From Tetraselmis striata (taxonomy: Eukaryota; Chlorophyta; Chlorodendrophyceae; Chlorodendrales; Chlorodendraceae), in assembly GCA_006384855.1 (NCBI GenBank), contig VCJN01002174.1, positions 62,001 through 126,000 of the forward strand: a stretch of 64,000 nucleotides of DNA. The letters run 5' to 3'. The translations under genes and the position numbers were made by a program. The notes under the pieces are model-generated. The model worked only from the letters and a program-made list of their open reading frames with translations. It had not been told where the DNA came from and did not search any database. Below are positions 35,822-46,450 of this stretch, in pieces; position 1 is the first letter of the stretch; each line of letters starts with the position of its first letter.

Positions 35822-38800
35822 CTAGGAGCCTACGCGGTACTTCTGGATGACGCGCGGCGTATCGTCAGAGATGGCGTAGATGCCGGGGCGAGGGAACTCC
35901 AGGCGCAGCGCCTCGTGGCACCTCAGCCGGAAGCCGCGGATCTGCAGGTACTCCTCGGCGGCCTCGCCCTCCTCCAGAGCCTGCGAGCGCACCCCGGTCA
36001 GACTCCCCAGACCGGCGAGCGCAATGCCGGTCAAGACCGAAGCTCGTGGCATCTGGTGCTCCGATCCATGCAACCGTGTGGGGCTCCGAGGCCCACAGGG
36101 ACCTCCCCTCCAAACCCTGAGATACGCAGCTGCCCGCTCGTTCGCCGCACCTTCCACTCCCAGCCCTTGTTGGAGACGGTCAGGCCGTCCACGGTCACCT
36201 TGGCTCCCGGTGCTGCCTTGATGACAAGAGCGCCATTCAGCCGGAGCGACCTGCCGCCGCCCGAATTCAATTTCAATTTCAATGCCGCCGCCCGCAGCCC
36301 AATTAGAGCTCTGGGGGTGCGCCATCAGATGCCCACAGGGATAGCCTTTGGGGGGGGGGGGGGGGGGGGTGTTACTTGATGAAAATGTTGGCGCCATCGA
36401 GCACCAGCGTGGACCCCGCCTGGATGTGCACATCTGCAGGGCGCTCAAACTGCAGGTAGGAGCAGCACAGGGTGGGTCAGACGGCAGAGCGGAATCCCCA
36501 CCGACCCCGGGCTCCTTGCAGAGCCCGCGATGGCACCGTCATGACGCCCTACCAGAGTGCCTGCCTTGACCAGGGGGCTTGAGGTGAAGTGGGGCGCGGG
36601 GGGGACCGCTGTACGTGGTGGGGGAGCGAGCGAAGCGGCGCCTGCGTTCGTGCCGCTGTCCAAGTCACAGAGGGCTGACCATATACCTAATCAGACATGA
36701 AGATGCCATGAAACAAGTTGCGGCTGGACTGAGACTTGACACTCTCTTCCTCTCTCTTTAATATAAATCGTCAAGTTGAAATAATTTCGTTCTCTTGGAT
36801 TAGAGATGGGACTGTACAGCTGAGAGCGCTGCTGCTCATTGCAGAAAGGGGAGGGGGGGGCTCAATGCTCAATCTCTCAGTCCACGGCATGGCATGCAAA
36901 TGACGGCTAATGTAGAAGCTAATAATGTGTATTGCCGAATCGCTGTATCCCTTTTGCGGTTGGGATTTCCATAGCCACGCAATCATGGGTGGGCACTTTT
37001 TACCCTTCCATTCGGCTCAATCAAATATACGCACAGACATTGCTGCTCACACCGTATGTCCATTGTACAGCTAGTGTCCATATGGCACCACGCATGTGGA
37101 GTAAACACGCAGGGACCCCTTCGAAGCCAAGCCAAGCAGCAGCGGGCGGGGGCGGGGGCATTGCCTTCCGGGCAGCCACGCTGAAAGCCGGGGCAAAGGC
37201 AGGCGAGAGGGACACGCGCGGCCACAGCGGCAGCGTCAGCTCGTTGAAGGTGGCGTCCGCGGGCTCGGCGACATCGACGCCGATCATGCGGAGCGTGCGG
37301 CAGTTGGCAGCGTAGATGTCCAGCTCCCCGGAGGTGGCGCTGCAGGGCACGGCGGCGTGCAGAGGCGTCGGTCAGCGGCGAGCGTCTACCGGTACCGACG
37401 CACCTATAAGCATCGTCGTTATAATCCCCAAAGTGGGCTTGCATGCAACGTATAAAAAGAAAATTTGCAAGAAAAGTTCCGCGATAGCTTTGTCTAAACT
37501 TGACATCCGGCAGGATGGGCAGGTTCCCATTCGCCGTGTGCTTAGTACCATGTTGGCACTGGTGATAGAGGGGGTGATGTATACCCGTGTCATGGGCGGG
37601 GCCGCCTACCTGTGGGTAGGGTTGCCACCCTTGAACTTGGCTCGCGCCTCGTCGGGGTGGTTCTTCACTGGGGAGTACGCAGCCCAGACGTCCAGCTGGG
37701 TGAAGCCGACCTGTTGGCGGGGTAGAGGGGGGGCGTGCGGCAACACATGGAGGGGCTGAGATACTTAGGCAGTAGGGAGCCCAGGCGCTGGACGACAGCA
37801 TCCTCAGCATGCTGCGGCTGCGACAACCAGGCTGCGGCACATTGGCTGCGGTGCTGGGGCGTGGAGAAGGTCCGCGGGCGTGCGCACCTTGGCGTCGGAG
37901 GGCAGCCCTTTGGGGTAATCCTGCATCATGCACTCCAGGCGCGTGGACTTCTTGAAGACGCTGCGCGAGGCGTCCGCGTACTTGGGGTTGACAAACTCCT
38001 GCGTCCGGAGACATGGGGCAGGCGGCAGCAGGTCAGCCGCGGTCGCGCCGGCGGGGCTCCAGCCAGCGGCTCAGCAGGACGTGGGATGGAACGGGCAGGG
38101 ACGGCCGCGATGTCCAGGGCGGGGCAGGGGATGGGCGGCATTACCCCGATCACGCCGCCGGTTTTGTTGAGCATCGACACGTAGCTGGGAAGCGACAGCA
38201 CGAGCTGGTTTATGTTGCCCGGGTAGGGCGAGAAGCCGGAGCCGTCGTTCACGTCGCCCTCGGGGTTGACTGTCGCCTGCGGGCGGTGTGGGGGTGACGG
38301 ACACCCGGGGGGGGGGGGGGGGGGGGGAGGGGGGAAGGGATCAGTGAGGTGCGCCTCTCGGGGGAAGCGTCTGCAGAGGGAGAAGTGTCATGACAGGCGG
38401 GCAAACTTTGAGCAGCGGCTCCAGCTGGTTGTACTCCACGTTGATAGTAATCTGCGAGCCGTCCCTGCAGGGACCGAGGGGGGGGGAGGAACTAATTGGT
38501 CCTGGCATGCGGACAACCCCCTCCCCCCCCACACACACACACACCCAGCCTGAGTGTGGCAATTGCTGCTCGAACGGAGCGGGGTGCTGTGAAAGGCGCC
38601 AGGGATGAGGGGGTCAGGCGACCTGTGCTTCAGGTTGGAGATTGCGCCAATCGCCTCTTTGGCCTGCATGCAGCCAGGGAGTCATGCCTCAGCAGGGCAG
38701 AAAGAGTCCAGGTGCCGGCGCGGGAAGAAGATCACTGCAAATAAGAGCCTGCCCTGCCTGCCAGAGGTCAAATGTGGACGAAACTATAGCGGGACCGTAT

Positions 38801-41800
38801 TGGCGAGTCTTCTTATAGGTTGCATGCCAGCCCGATTCGAGGCTTGCAGTATGGGGTTTATAGGCGCGTCGGCACATGTAGGTGAATTGGGAAGGGACAG
38901 GGCGGATGAGAAGGCATAACGGGCAGGCTGGCCAAGGCGGCGCCGTGATGTGCGGCAGCCGCGCCCGCGCTTTTGCCCATACCTTGCGGGGCACCGCCAG
39001 CGCATTGAAGTCGTAGTGGCGCTCGTGGCTGACGCCTAGCGCCGCCAGCAGGCCGCGGAAGACCAGGGAGTTGGTGTCCTGGGGGGTGCGGGGGGGTCGT
39101 GAGCGTGGCGCGCGAGCAGGGGTCAGCGAGGGAGGCGGATGTCTTGTCCCTCCAGGGAGGGGGACGGGGGAGCGGGCCGGGGGCCCCACCTGGAAGAAGC
39201 AGATCCACTGCTTGCCCTCCGCCAGCCACTTGGCGGCGGTGCCGGTGGAGGCCAGCAGCGCGTGGACGTCCCCGTGACCGTGTGGCTTGGTCTGGACCTG
39301 CAGGCATGCGGGGGGGGGGGGGGGGGGGGGAGGGGTGAGCACAAGGCAGGTTGCTGCTGCTCCGGGTGGCGGGTCTGAGCTCAGGATCCAACCAGCATTT
39401 TCCCATATCAAAGACCGTTTTGCTAAACTATCCACATCTCCTGCATTGTTGACAAAAATTATCTGCGTTTGTTCGGTCAGCGTTTTCCATGGCGTCTTTC
39501 CATGTGGATGAAGACGAATTGCAATGCTAACTTCTGTTCTTGTGGACTGTAAGGAATTTATTATGGCTGAACATAGGACTGCGATTCGCCTACGTTAAAG
39601 TACAGAACAAAAACAAACAGTCCGCGGATAAACAACTCCCCCCTCCCTCCCCCCCCGGCGCGAGGAGGGAAAAACGAATGGAACAATTGGGGAACCGATG
39701 AAAAAACGGGGAATTCAGAACGGAATCTACACGGGATTCCCGACACGAAGCTGCGAAACAATCAATTATTTGTCAGGCTCGTGGGCCGATGTTACATCTA
39801 CGGTATAATTTAGAGGAGCATCAAAAAGGCTGCCAGGTTCTGGTTTTGGGGTTTTATCATTTAATGTTTTGGATGTGTACGGCTAGGGATTGCCTTGGGC
39901 ATCCCGTGGTGCTTTCGTTGGGAATGCCCTCCTGCAGGCAGTCAGACAAAGACACGGCCGGATTCAAGGGAAGGCAGGATCCTGTGGTGGTTGCTGAGGC
40001 TTTGACGGCATCCCCCCGGGCGGGGGGGGGGGGGGGGGGGTTCCCCGGGGCGCACCTGGAAGGGGTCGTCCTTCTCGAGGGCGAGGGCGGCGTTGTTGTC
40101 GGAGAAGCACGCCACCTTCTCCTGCTTCATCAGCGTAATCTGTGACGCCGCGGCACAGCATCAGCGGCAGCGGCAGCTACCCTGCCGGCGAAAGGAGACA
40201 CCCCAATGGCGGGACTTTGTGAGTGGGAGAAGGCTAGAGAAGGGGCCGGGGGGTTGCCTGGTCGCGCTTGAGGCCGAAGTACCCGTTGGCGCGCAGCAGG
40301 GTGAGCGTGGCGCTGTGGGTGTCGTCCGACGTCATGATGGCCAGCGGCAGCCGCACCTGCGAGTCGCGGCCAGCCCCTCAGCGCCCGGTGCCGGCAGCAC
40401 CGGGAAGGAGGCCCCAAACGGAGGGGCACACACAAGGTGTGTGTGTGTGTGTGTGATGGGGGGGGGGGGGGGGGGGCGGTGACCGCCCACCGCACCTGCT
40501 TGCTGCGCGGTTTGTCCAGGTTGGCCATGTACTGCAGCGCCTTGAGGTGCTCGATGTACAGCTCCAGGAAGCACACGCCGCGCGCCAACTCCGTGGGGAT
40601 GCCCACCTGCAGGCGCAGGCGCAGCGTGGAGGGAGGGGCCGGTCAGCAGGCGTGGTCCCCAATACCGCCAGGCACATCCCACGTTCGGCATGTACGCACC
40701 ATTACATCATGAATACATGTACACATGTACGTGGCGCAGGAAGAAGAACACTGCAAATACGAACCTGCCCTACCTCTCATAGGTCAGATGAAGACGATCC
40801 TATAGCAATTGTTCTTATCATAGATTTGGATGCAAGCCCACTTTGAGGCTAAAAATTTGGTTAGTTCTGATAGGTGCATCGGCACCCGCAGATCGTTACA
40901 CCTATGTGTTTATAGTAGGATCATATAAGGCATGCCAGCTTTGCATGAGTATAAACGCGCACGCGCACCCCATCGCCAGGGCACCAGCAGCGCGCCCACC
41001 TTGATGCCATTGTACCCCAGCCGCTCGCCAATGCCGCCCGCCACCAGCACAAACCCGGCCGTCGCCGCCGCCTGCAGCCCCGCGGCCTCATAGCCGACAA
41101 ACTCGGTGCTGCCGTACTCTAGCGACACGCCCTGACAGGACGGAAGGGGAGAGCCTCAGCCCCTTCGCTGGCGGAGGATTGTCATCACCATCTGTGTGGG
41201 TGAGTGGGGCAATGTGGCAGGGAGAGGGTCACCTGCGGCACCGCGGGCGTGTAGCCATCAAAGGGGTTGTCCCCGCGCGCCGAGGCGGCCAACAGCTCCT
41301 TGGCGTTGAAAATGTAGGCCTTCAGCCCGCCGGCGTATGTCCTGCGTGGGCACGGCCAAGGTACGTGGCGGTGAGCGCGACTGCGTAGGTGGATGGCTGC
41401 CTTCGTAGGTGGATGGCAGGAGGAAAGCGGGGGAGGGGGGGCAACACCCCGCACCTCCCTGGCCCTGCAAGGACAGCTGCTTCGAGCGTCTAGAACCCGA
41501 CAATGCAATGGCGATGATTTGCGGGCGTTCCACTTCTATAGAGGGCGGGGGGGGGGAGCGAGGGAGGGGGAGCCCTCGGAGCGCCGTGCATGCTTCTATC
41601 CGACGGGCGTCGCCCCCTCACCTGTCGAGCGTGAGCAGCTGACGCAGCAGTTGCCGCTTTGAGCGGTCCGCCTTGCCTGGCGGCGGCCAGGCCTCGAACA
41701 GGTGCGCCTGCCCCGCCTCCAGCAGCACCACCACGAGGCGCGCCTCTTCCAGGCTGAGCAGGCCCTGGTTGCCGTTGATCGCCGCCATCGCCGCCTCGTC

Positions 41801-41905
41801 TAGGATGCCCAAAGGGCCGCCGCGCTTCGGCAGGCGCGACACCACCAGCGGCGCCGCGACCGCGGCGGCGGCCACCGCCACCGCCGCCACGCGAAGGCCA
41901 GACAT
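35822..41905 (-). CDS. USP: UDP-sugar pyrophosphorylase (USP), complete
   Basis: Converts sugar-1-phosphates plus UTP into UDP-sugars and PPi, a plant/algal broad-specificity enzyme. Seventeen exons: 41905-41622, 41341-41233, 41131-41000, 40606-40496, 40356-40258, 40139-40056, 39297-39190, 39078-38983, 38663-38623, 38464-38407, 38276-38145, 37998-37888, 37710-37610, 37339-37165, 36449-36376, 36250-36151 and 35980-35822; 657 aa. The nucleotide-binding loop [17 protein letters not shown] is at residues 159-175. Then [80 protein letters not shown] and [12 protein letters not shown] follow in the order of plant USPs. The N-terminus has an extra Ala/Val-rich hydrophobic stretch ([17 protein letters not shown]) that could be a targeting or anchor sequence. 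Introns 5 and 14 need GC donors (AG|GCAACC, AG|GCAATG). Introns 3, 8 and 13 each carry a copy of the dispersed element. Confidence 0.95.
37393..37535 (-). repeat. Intron-seated dispersed element, reverse copy
   Basis: Reverse-oriented copy in USP intron 13: GACGCACCTATAAG, AAAGTGGGCTTGCATGCAAC, GTATAAAAAG, TTGTCTAAACTTGACATCCGGC, GGGCAGGTTCC. Confidence 0.65.
38748..38888 (+). repeat. Intron-seated dispersed element
   Basis: Near-consensus copy in USP intron 8: GCCTGCCAGAGGTCAAATGT, GACGAAACTATAGCGGGAC, TTCTTATAGGTTGCATGCCA, GAGGCTTGCAGTATGG, TATAGGCGCGTCGGCACATG. Confidence 0.7.
40757..40900 (+). repeat. Intron-seated dispersed element
   Basis: Copy in USP intron 3: CCTGCCCTACCTCTCATAGG, CTATAGCAATTGTTCTTATC, GATGCAAGCCCACTTTGAGG, GATAGGTGCATCGGCACCCG. 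Confidence 0.65.
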
Positions 41906-42060
41906 TGCGCCTCACGTGATCCTGCAAAGCTAAGGTAAATGGGAAGTAGCCACGAGATAGCGAAAGCTGGCGCGAATAAAGTGCAACCGATGAGAGAATA
42001 TTGCGCTGCTATGACCCCCGACGATACTGCTGCTGGCGTCTTCCAGCGATGAGAAGCTAC

Positions 42061-43502
42061 TAGCGACTACAGGCTCTGGCAGCAGCGACCAGCTTTGTGC
42101 TGCCGCTCACATCGGCCGAGTTCACTTCGGACCGAACTGAATTCAGCGAGTTCGGCAGGATAATATAGGTAATACAGTTCGGACCGAACTGAACCGGTTC
42201 GGACCGGTGCGGCCGCAGTTCGGACTGAACCGAACAACTGGACTGTCCGAACTGCCCGAACTGAACTGATTTCGGTCCGAACTGATACAGAATCGCAACC
42301 GAAGCATCACCGAACAGCCGTGAATATGCCTAGCAGAACTGGCTGGTGCATTGGTTATTAAATGCAGTGGCAATATGCATGTAGCACAAATCAGTTTGTA
42401 TATTCATGGAAAGATAGAAAGAAAGATGTTAGAACAGATGTTGGTGTTTACGCGCGCCCCCTGCCCTCCCGCCCGGCCTCACGGTCAACAATTTAGGTGA
42501 TCTATGCCGGCGCATCATCTTGAAGAGCATGTTGGTGTCGCTAGATGACCTCATCACCGTGTGAGATGATGTGATGGGCGGCGACTCCATATCAAACCGT
42601 CAGGTCGACAATGGGCAGGGTATGGGTGTGGGTGTTGGAGGCATAGACACTGGGGGGCTGCGAACCGCCAATCTTATACCGGTGTTGTCAACCGACCACG
42701 GCTTGGAGCGACATTGGGGGCAGTGGAGTCTCAGCAAGCGGGAGACTCGCGCCATCTGCAAGAAAGCTTATTCATTGAATGACATGTTGTCTGTTGGACA
42801 GCGCTGGATGGCGGCCGGTGTACGAATTGGTGCACCTTATCTAGAGGGGTACGCGTTATGGGGCATGCCTAGCATATATGGCTGGTGCAATGGCTAAAAT
42901 TCACTGGCAATGTGCTATAGGTTACAGTTCTCATATTCATGGAAAGAAAGAAAGATATTGCATATGTTGATGGTGTCTACGTGCGCCCCTTATATTGCCC
43001 TCCCGGCCTCACGCTAACTATCGAGGTCATCTATGCCGGCGCATCATATGTTGAACTAAGCGCGTGGTGCCGTTAAATGTCTCCATGACCTCATCACCGC
43101 GTGAGATGTGACGGGCGGCGACTCCAACATATCAGGCTGACAATGGGTAGGGTATAGGTGTGGGTGTTGGAGTGTGGAAGTGTTGGAAGCTAGACAGCTA
43201 GATGGCGGTCGGTGCACGAATTGGTGCACTTTATTGTAGGAGGGGTTGTGGGGCATCATGCGCGGCAAGTTTCTCACCGTATAACACCTCCTCTCCGTGT
43301 ACACCGGACATTGCGGTAACTCGATGGGGTCACATCGATTGAGTGACAGTGTAGTTCGGAGACCCCTGGTTCGGGCGATTTTCTAGTAGGCAGTTCAGTC
43401 ATCCGAACCGAATTTGGGGGGTTTCGGTTCGGTTCGGTTTTGGTCAGAACTCCCGAACCATCCCGAAATGAACTGAGTTCGGCACAACCCTGGTAGCGAC
43501 TA
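42061..43502. mobile_element. Candidate non-autonomous DNA transposon with internal tandem duplication
   Basis: The 9-bp direct repeat TAGCGACTA at 42061-42069 and 43494-43502 flanks a segment that begins CAGGCTCTGG and ends ACAACCCTGG. This resembles CAGG.../...CCTG ends of hAT-like elements, although hAT elements usually make 8-bp target duplications. Subterminal blocks (about 42115-42290 and 43390-43490) are packed with GTTCGGACCGAAC-type palindromes. The core holds two diverged direct copies of a ~480-bp unit (starting near 42325 and 42863) sharing CATATTCATGGAAAGAAAG, ATCTATGCCGGCGCATCAT, ATGACCTCATCACCG and GGGCGGCGACTCCA. No transposase frame is seen. Confidence 0.45.
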
Positions 43503-44045
43503 GCACAGCATGAACCGGCGTGCGATGATCATCACGCGCGCCCGCCCGCCCGCCCGTGCTTCTAGCTAATGTTTCGCGCTATAAGCAAGCCGGTATGTAG
43601 CCCTAAGGATTACATGCAGAGGGGGATTAAATCGTCGTGGGCGCAGAGCGGTGGAGTAGGGCGATGACACGGGTGAAGGACGGGACATCTCGAAACATCA
43701 ATGCGGGCGACCACGTAGACATACACTGCCGTCGGGTTTTTTAGGGTTTGAGAGGGCTGAGAAATATGGTGCTGGCAAAATCAGTATTGTGTGAATTTGC
43801 AACAGCAACAAGGAGCTAGCATAATGAATTATGGCACACGCTCCCTTGCTCGTTTAATTTAGACCTATTCAGGGATTAGGCTACATCGTATAATAAAGGT
43901 TGATGAGCAGTTTACCTAATTGGGAGGCCGTGCAGATGCCCAAAAATGGGCTAATACAGCTCCATATGAGGATATATATATAAATATATATATATATACA
44001 CACACACATAAATATATGCATGTATATATATGTATATATATATAT
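43503..44045. other. Intergenic stretch ending in TA/CA-rich DNA
   Basis: No gene. Contains a TTTTTTAGGGTTTGAG telomere-like string near 43738 and an alternating TA/CA tract at about 43973-44045. Confidence 0.4.
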
Positions 44046-45530
44046 CCCTCTCCCGCTGACCCGCTGCGACAATCTCAATGGTAGAGAGACTACAACAAGC
44101 AAAGGTGGCGTGCAATGGTGGTGCAAAGATGAGAGGCTTCAATGTTTTGAGAATACAAATATGATTCGTTTCGAAGTTGACTACTGTCACAGTGCTTACC
44201 ACATGGCAGCATTCTACGTTACACATATAACCGTAGTCGCAGGTACGAATCGTACTAGTACTCGTACGCATAGTCCATCTACTAACTCGCAGTATATCGT
44301 ACTCGTATAATTGTCTCACTACATACCCCCCCCCCCCCCCCCCCGCCCCCCCCGCCCTCCCGATAGACAGACATTCTGCCGACATGAGGTGACCGTCCTT
44401 TATAATTATCAGGATACCGGTGCGTTGTAACAATCGAGGCGGTACCAATCCGGCTCCGAAACCAGTGCGACAGTCTCAACATTAAAGAGACTAAAACAAG
44501 CAAAGGTGGTGTGCAATGGTGGACGGTGCAAAGACGAGAGGCTTCAATGCTTTGAGAATACAAACATGATTCGTTACAAGGCGCAGGTTGCCACAATGAA
44601 CGCTTACCACATGGCAGCATTACAGATTTACACGGTGCTCATCATATACCCCGATACCCGTAGTCGCAGGTACAGATCGTACTAGTACTCGTACGCATAG
44701 TCCATGTACTAACTCGCAGTACATCGTACTCGTATAATTGTCACACTACATACGCCTCCCCCCCCACCCCACCCCACCCCCCGACAGACATTCTGCCAAC
44801 ATGAGAGGTCGGACCGTTGATCTTAGGATTAGCTAGGATACCGGTGCTTTGTAACAATCGAGGCGGTACCAATCCGGCTCCGAAACAAGTGTGACAGTCT
44901 CAACAGTAAAGAGACTAAAACAAGCAAAGGTGGTGTGCAATGGTGGTGCAAAGACGAAAGGCTTCAATGTTTTGAGAATACAAACATGATGCGTAACAAG
45001 GCGCACGTTGCCACAACGAATTTTTTCCGCCCCCGGGACAGGAATGGTACCAGTGAAACCCTTGCAGCGTCTTTACGACGGCCGTTTAGGCAGCAATCCA
45101 GTTACGGAAAGCCCTGGGTAGGCGACGCTCCGTTATAGTCATCAAGCAAATTGCCAAAGCATTCTGCAAGACTAATTGGAGGCCAGTGACGAAATTTCCA
45201 ACACTGTCTAAAACATTGCCATCAAAATACCCGGCACTGACCACGAAAGGTCCGCCCTACCTGTTTGGGCGTCGGCCCATTCGAGTAATGCGGGTTGGGG
45301 CAAGCCCCAACCCGCGGAGCAAAGCATTTCGGGAGTGCGATACATGTGCAACAAAAAGGGCAATGTGAGGGAGGGCCCGTCGCCACAACGCTTACCACAT
45401 GGCAGCATTACACAATTATACGGTACACATATACCCGTAGTCGCAGGTACAGATCGTACTAGTACTCGTACGCATAGTATATGTACTAACTCGTAGTAGT
45501 ATATCGTACTCGTATAATTGTCACACCCGC
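44046..45530 (+). repeat. Three direct copies of a ~400-bp repeat, the third interrupted
   Basis: Copies start near 44046, 44447 and 44868. Each contains GAGACTAaAACAAGCAAAGG, GTGGTGCAAAGACGAGAGGC, TTTGAGAATACAAA, GCTTACCACATGGCAGCATT, CGTACTAGTACTCGTACGCA and CGTACTCGTATAATTGTC. Copies 1 and 2 end near C-rich tracts (about 44327-44350 and 44758-44781). A fourth, diverged partial copy lies at about 46030-46290. Confidence 0.75.
45019..45381. mobile_element. 363-bp insertion with 9-bp target duplication
   Basis: Copy 3 of the ~400-bp repeat is split where copy 2 reads straight through (GTTGCCACAATGAACGCTTACC). The insert is flanked by GCCACAACG at 45010-45018 and 45382-45390. Its interior has an inverted pair, GCGGGTTGGGG / CCCCAACCCGC, near 45288-45316. 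No coding capacity is apparent. Confidence 0.6.
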
Positions 45531-46450
45531 TCTCTCTCTCTCTCTCTCTCTCTCGGCGTCACAAATAGATCCGGTTCTTCCTAAATTCGTTGACCTGCTT
45601 AATCATTTGCAATAATCAAGAATTGCAATACCAAATCCATGGCTTCTTGCATTTCTCATCAAGCCATTGAGTGAAGACGTATTAACGCCCAGCGTACCTT
45701 GTGGATCACTGCAACTAAGCAATTATGGCTGATGCGAGCGCGTAGCGCAATCATGATCATATAACATCCCTCAATAAGTGCATGCAAGTCGTCAATTGCA
45801 TCCACTCCATCTCATCCCGCCCTGCGCACTCCGCACAGTGTCACCGCGCAGATTAGCTCCTCGGAGAATCACGACTTGCATTGATATGCATGAACCAATG
45901 ATGCACTATCAAGGAACCATGATGTTCCACCTTTCTGGCTTATGATACATACAAGCAACAGTGCCCACTCTGCCTCATGCAGTCGCAGTATCCCGCCCCA
46001 TCACTCATGCATCCCACCTTGGAGACACAAAGACAGAGGCGGTGTGCAGTCGTGGTGCAAAGACAATGGGCTCCATCAGTGTTTTCCAGAATACCCTAAA
46101 CCCTAAAACCCTAAACCTCCAGTGTTTTCCAGAATACCAATGAAAAATGTTGCAAGATTGTCTTAACGCTTACCACACGACAGCATTATCTCGCGCATAC
46201 ACTCATGGTCATAGGTACACACCGTACTAGTATTTGTACAAATCGTACTCGTACTAATCCGTTGTAGGTCGTACTCGCATAACTTTCACGCTGCCACCGC
46301 TCCTAGACATGGCTGAAGCCGGGTCGACAAGGCATGGATATAGCAACCCAACCCAACCGCGTGTGCGTGCAAAGTGCAAATGCCAAGTAAGGGTCAGCAA
46401 AGCTTGTAAGTGATGGCAAAACTCCTTTATATTATTGTTACGCCTCCTTA
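45531..46450. other. Spacer before the satellite array
   Basis: Starts with a TC microsatellite (about 45531-45554), holds the fourth diverged copy of the ~400-bp repeat (about 46030-46290) and the telomere-like insertion at 46096-46119. No gene. Confidence 0.45.
46077..46138 (+). repeat. Interstitial telomere repeats flanked by a 19-bp duplication
   Basis: CAGTGTTTTCCAGAATACC occurs at 46077-46095 and again at 46120-46138. Between them sit 24 nt of telomere-type sequence, CTAAACCCTAAAACCCTAAA plus CCTC. The related repeat copies at 44.1-45.0 kb have a single counterpart of this site and no telomere repeats. Confidence 0.7.

Noticed and set aside
36541-36680. An extra USP exon coding an Ala/Pro/Ser-rich segment
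   Set aside because: USP family alignment is continuous from FSVAARK to [10 protein letters not shown] without it, and no acceptor puts it in frame.
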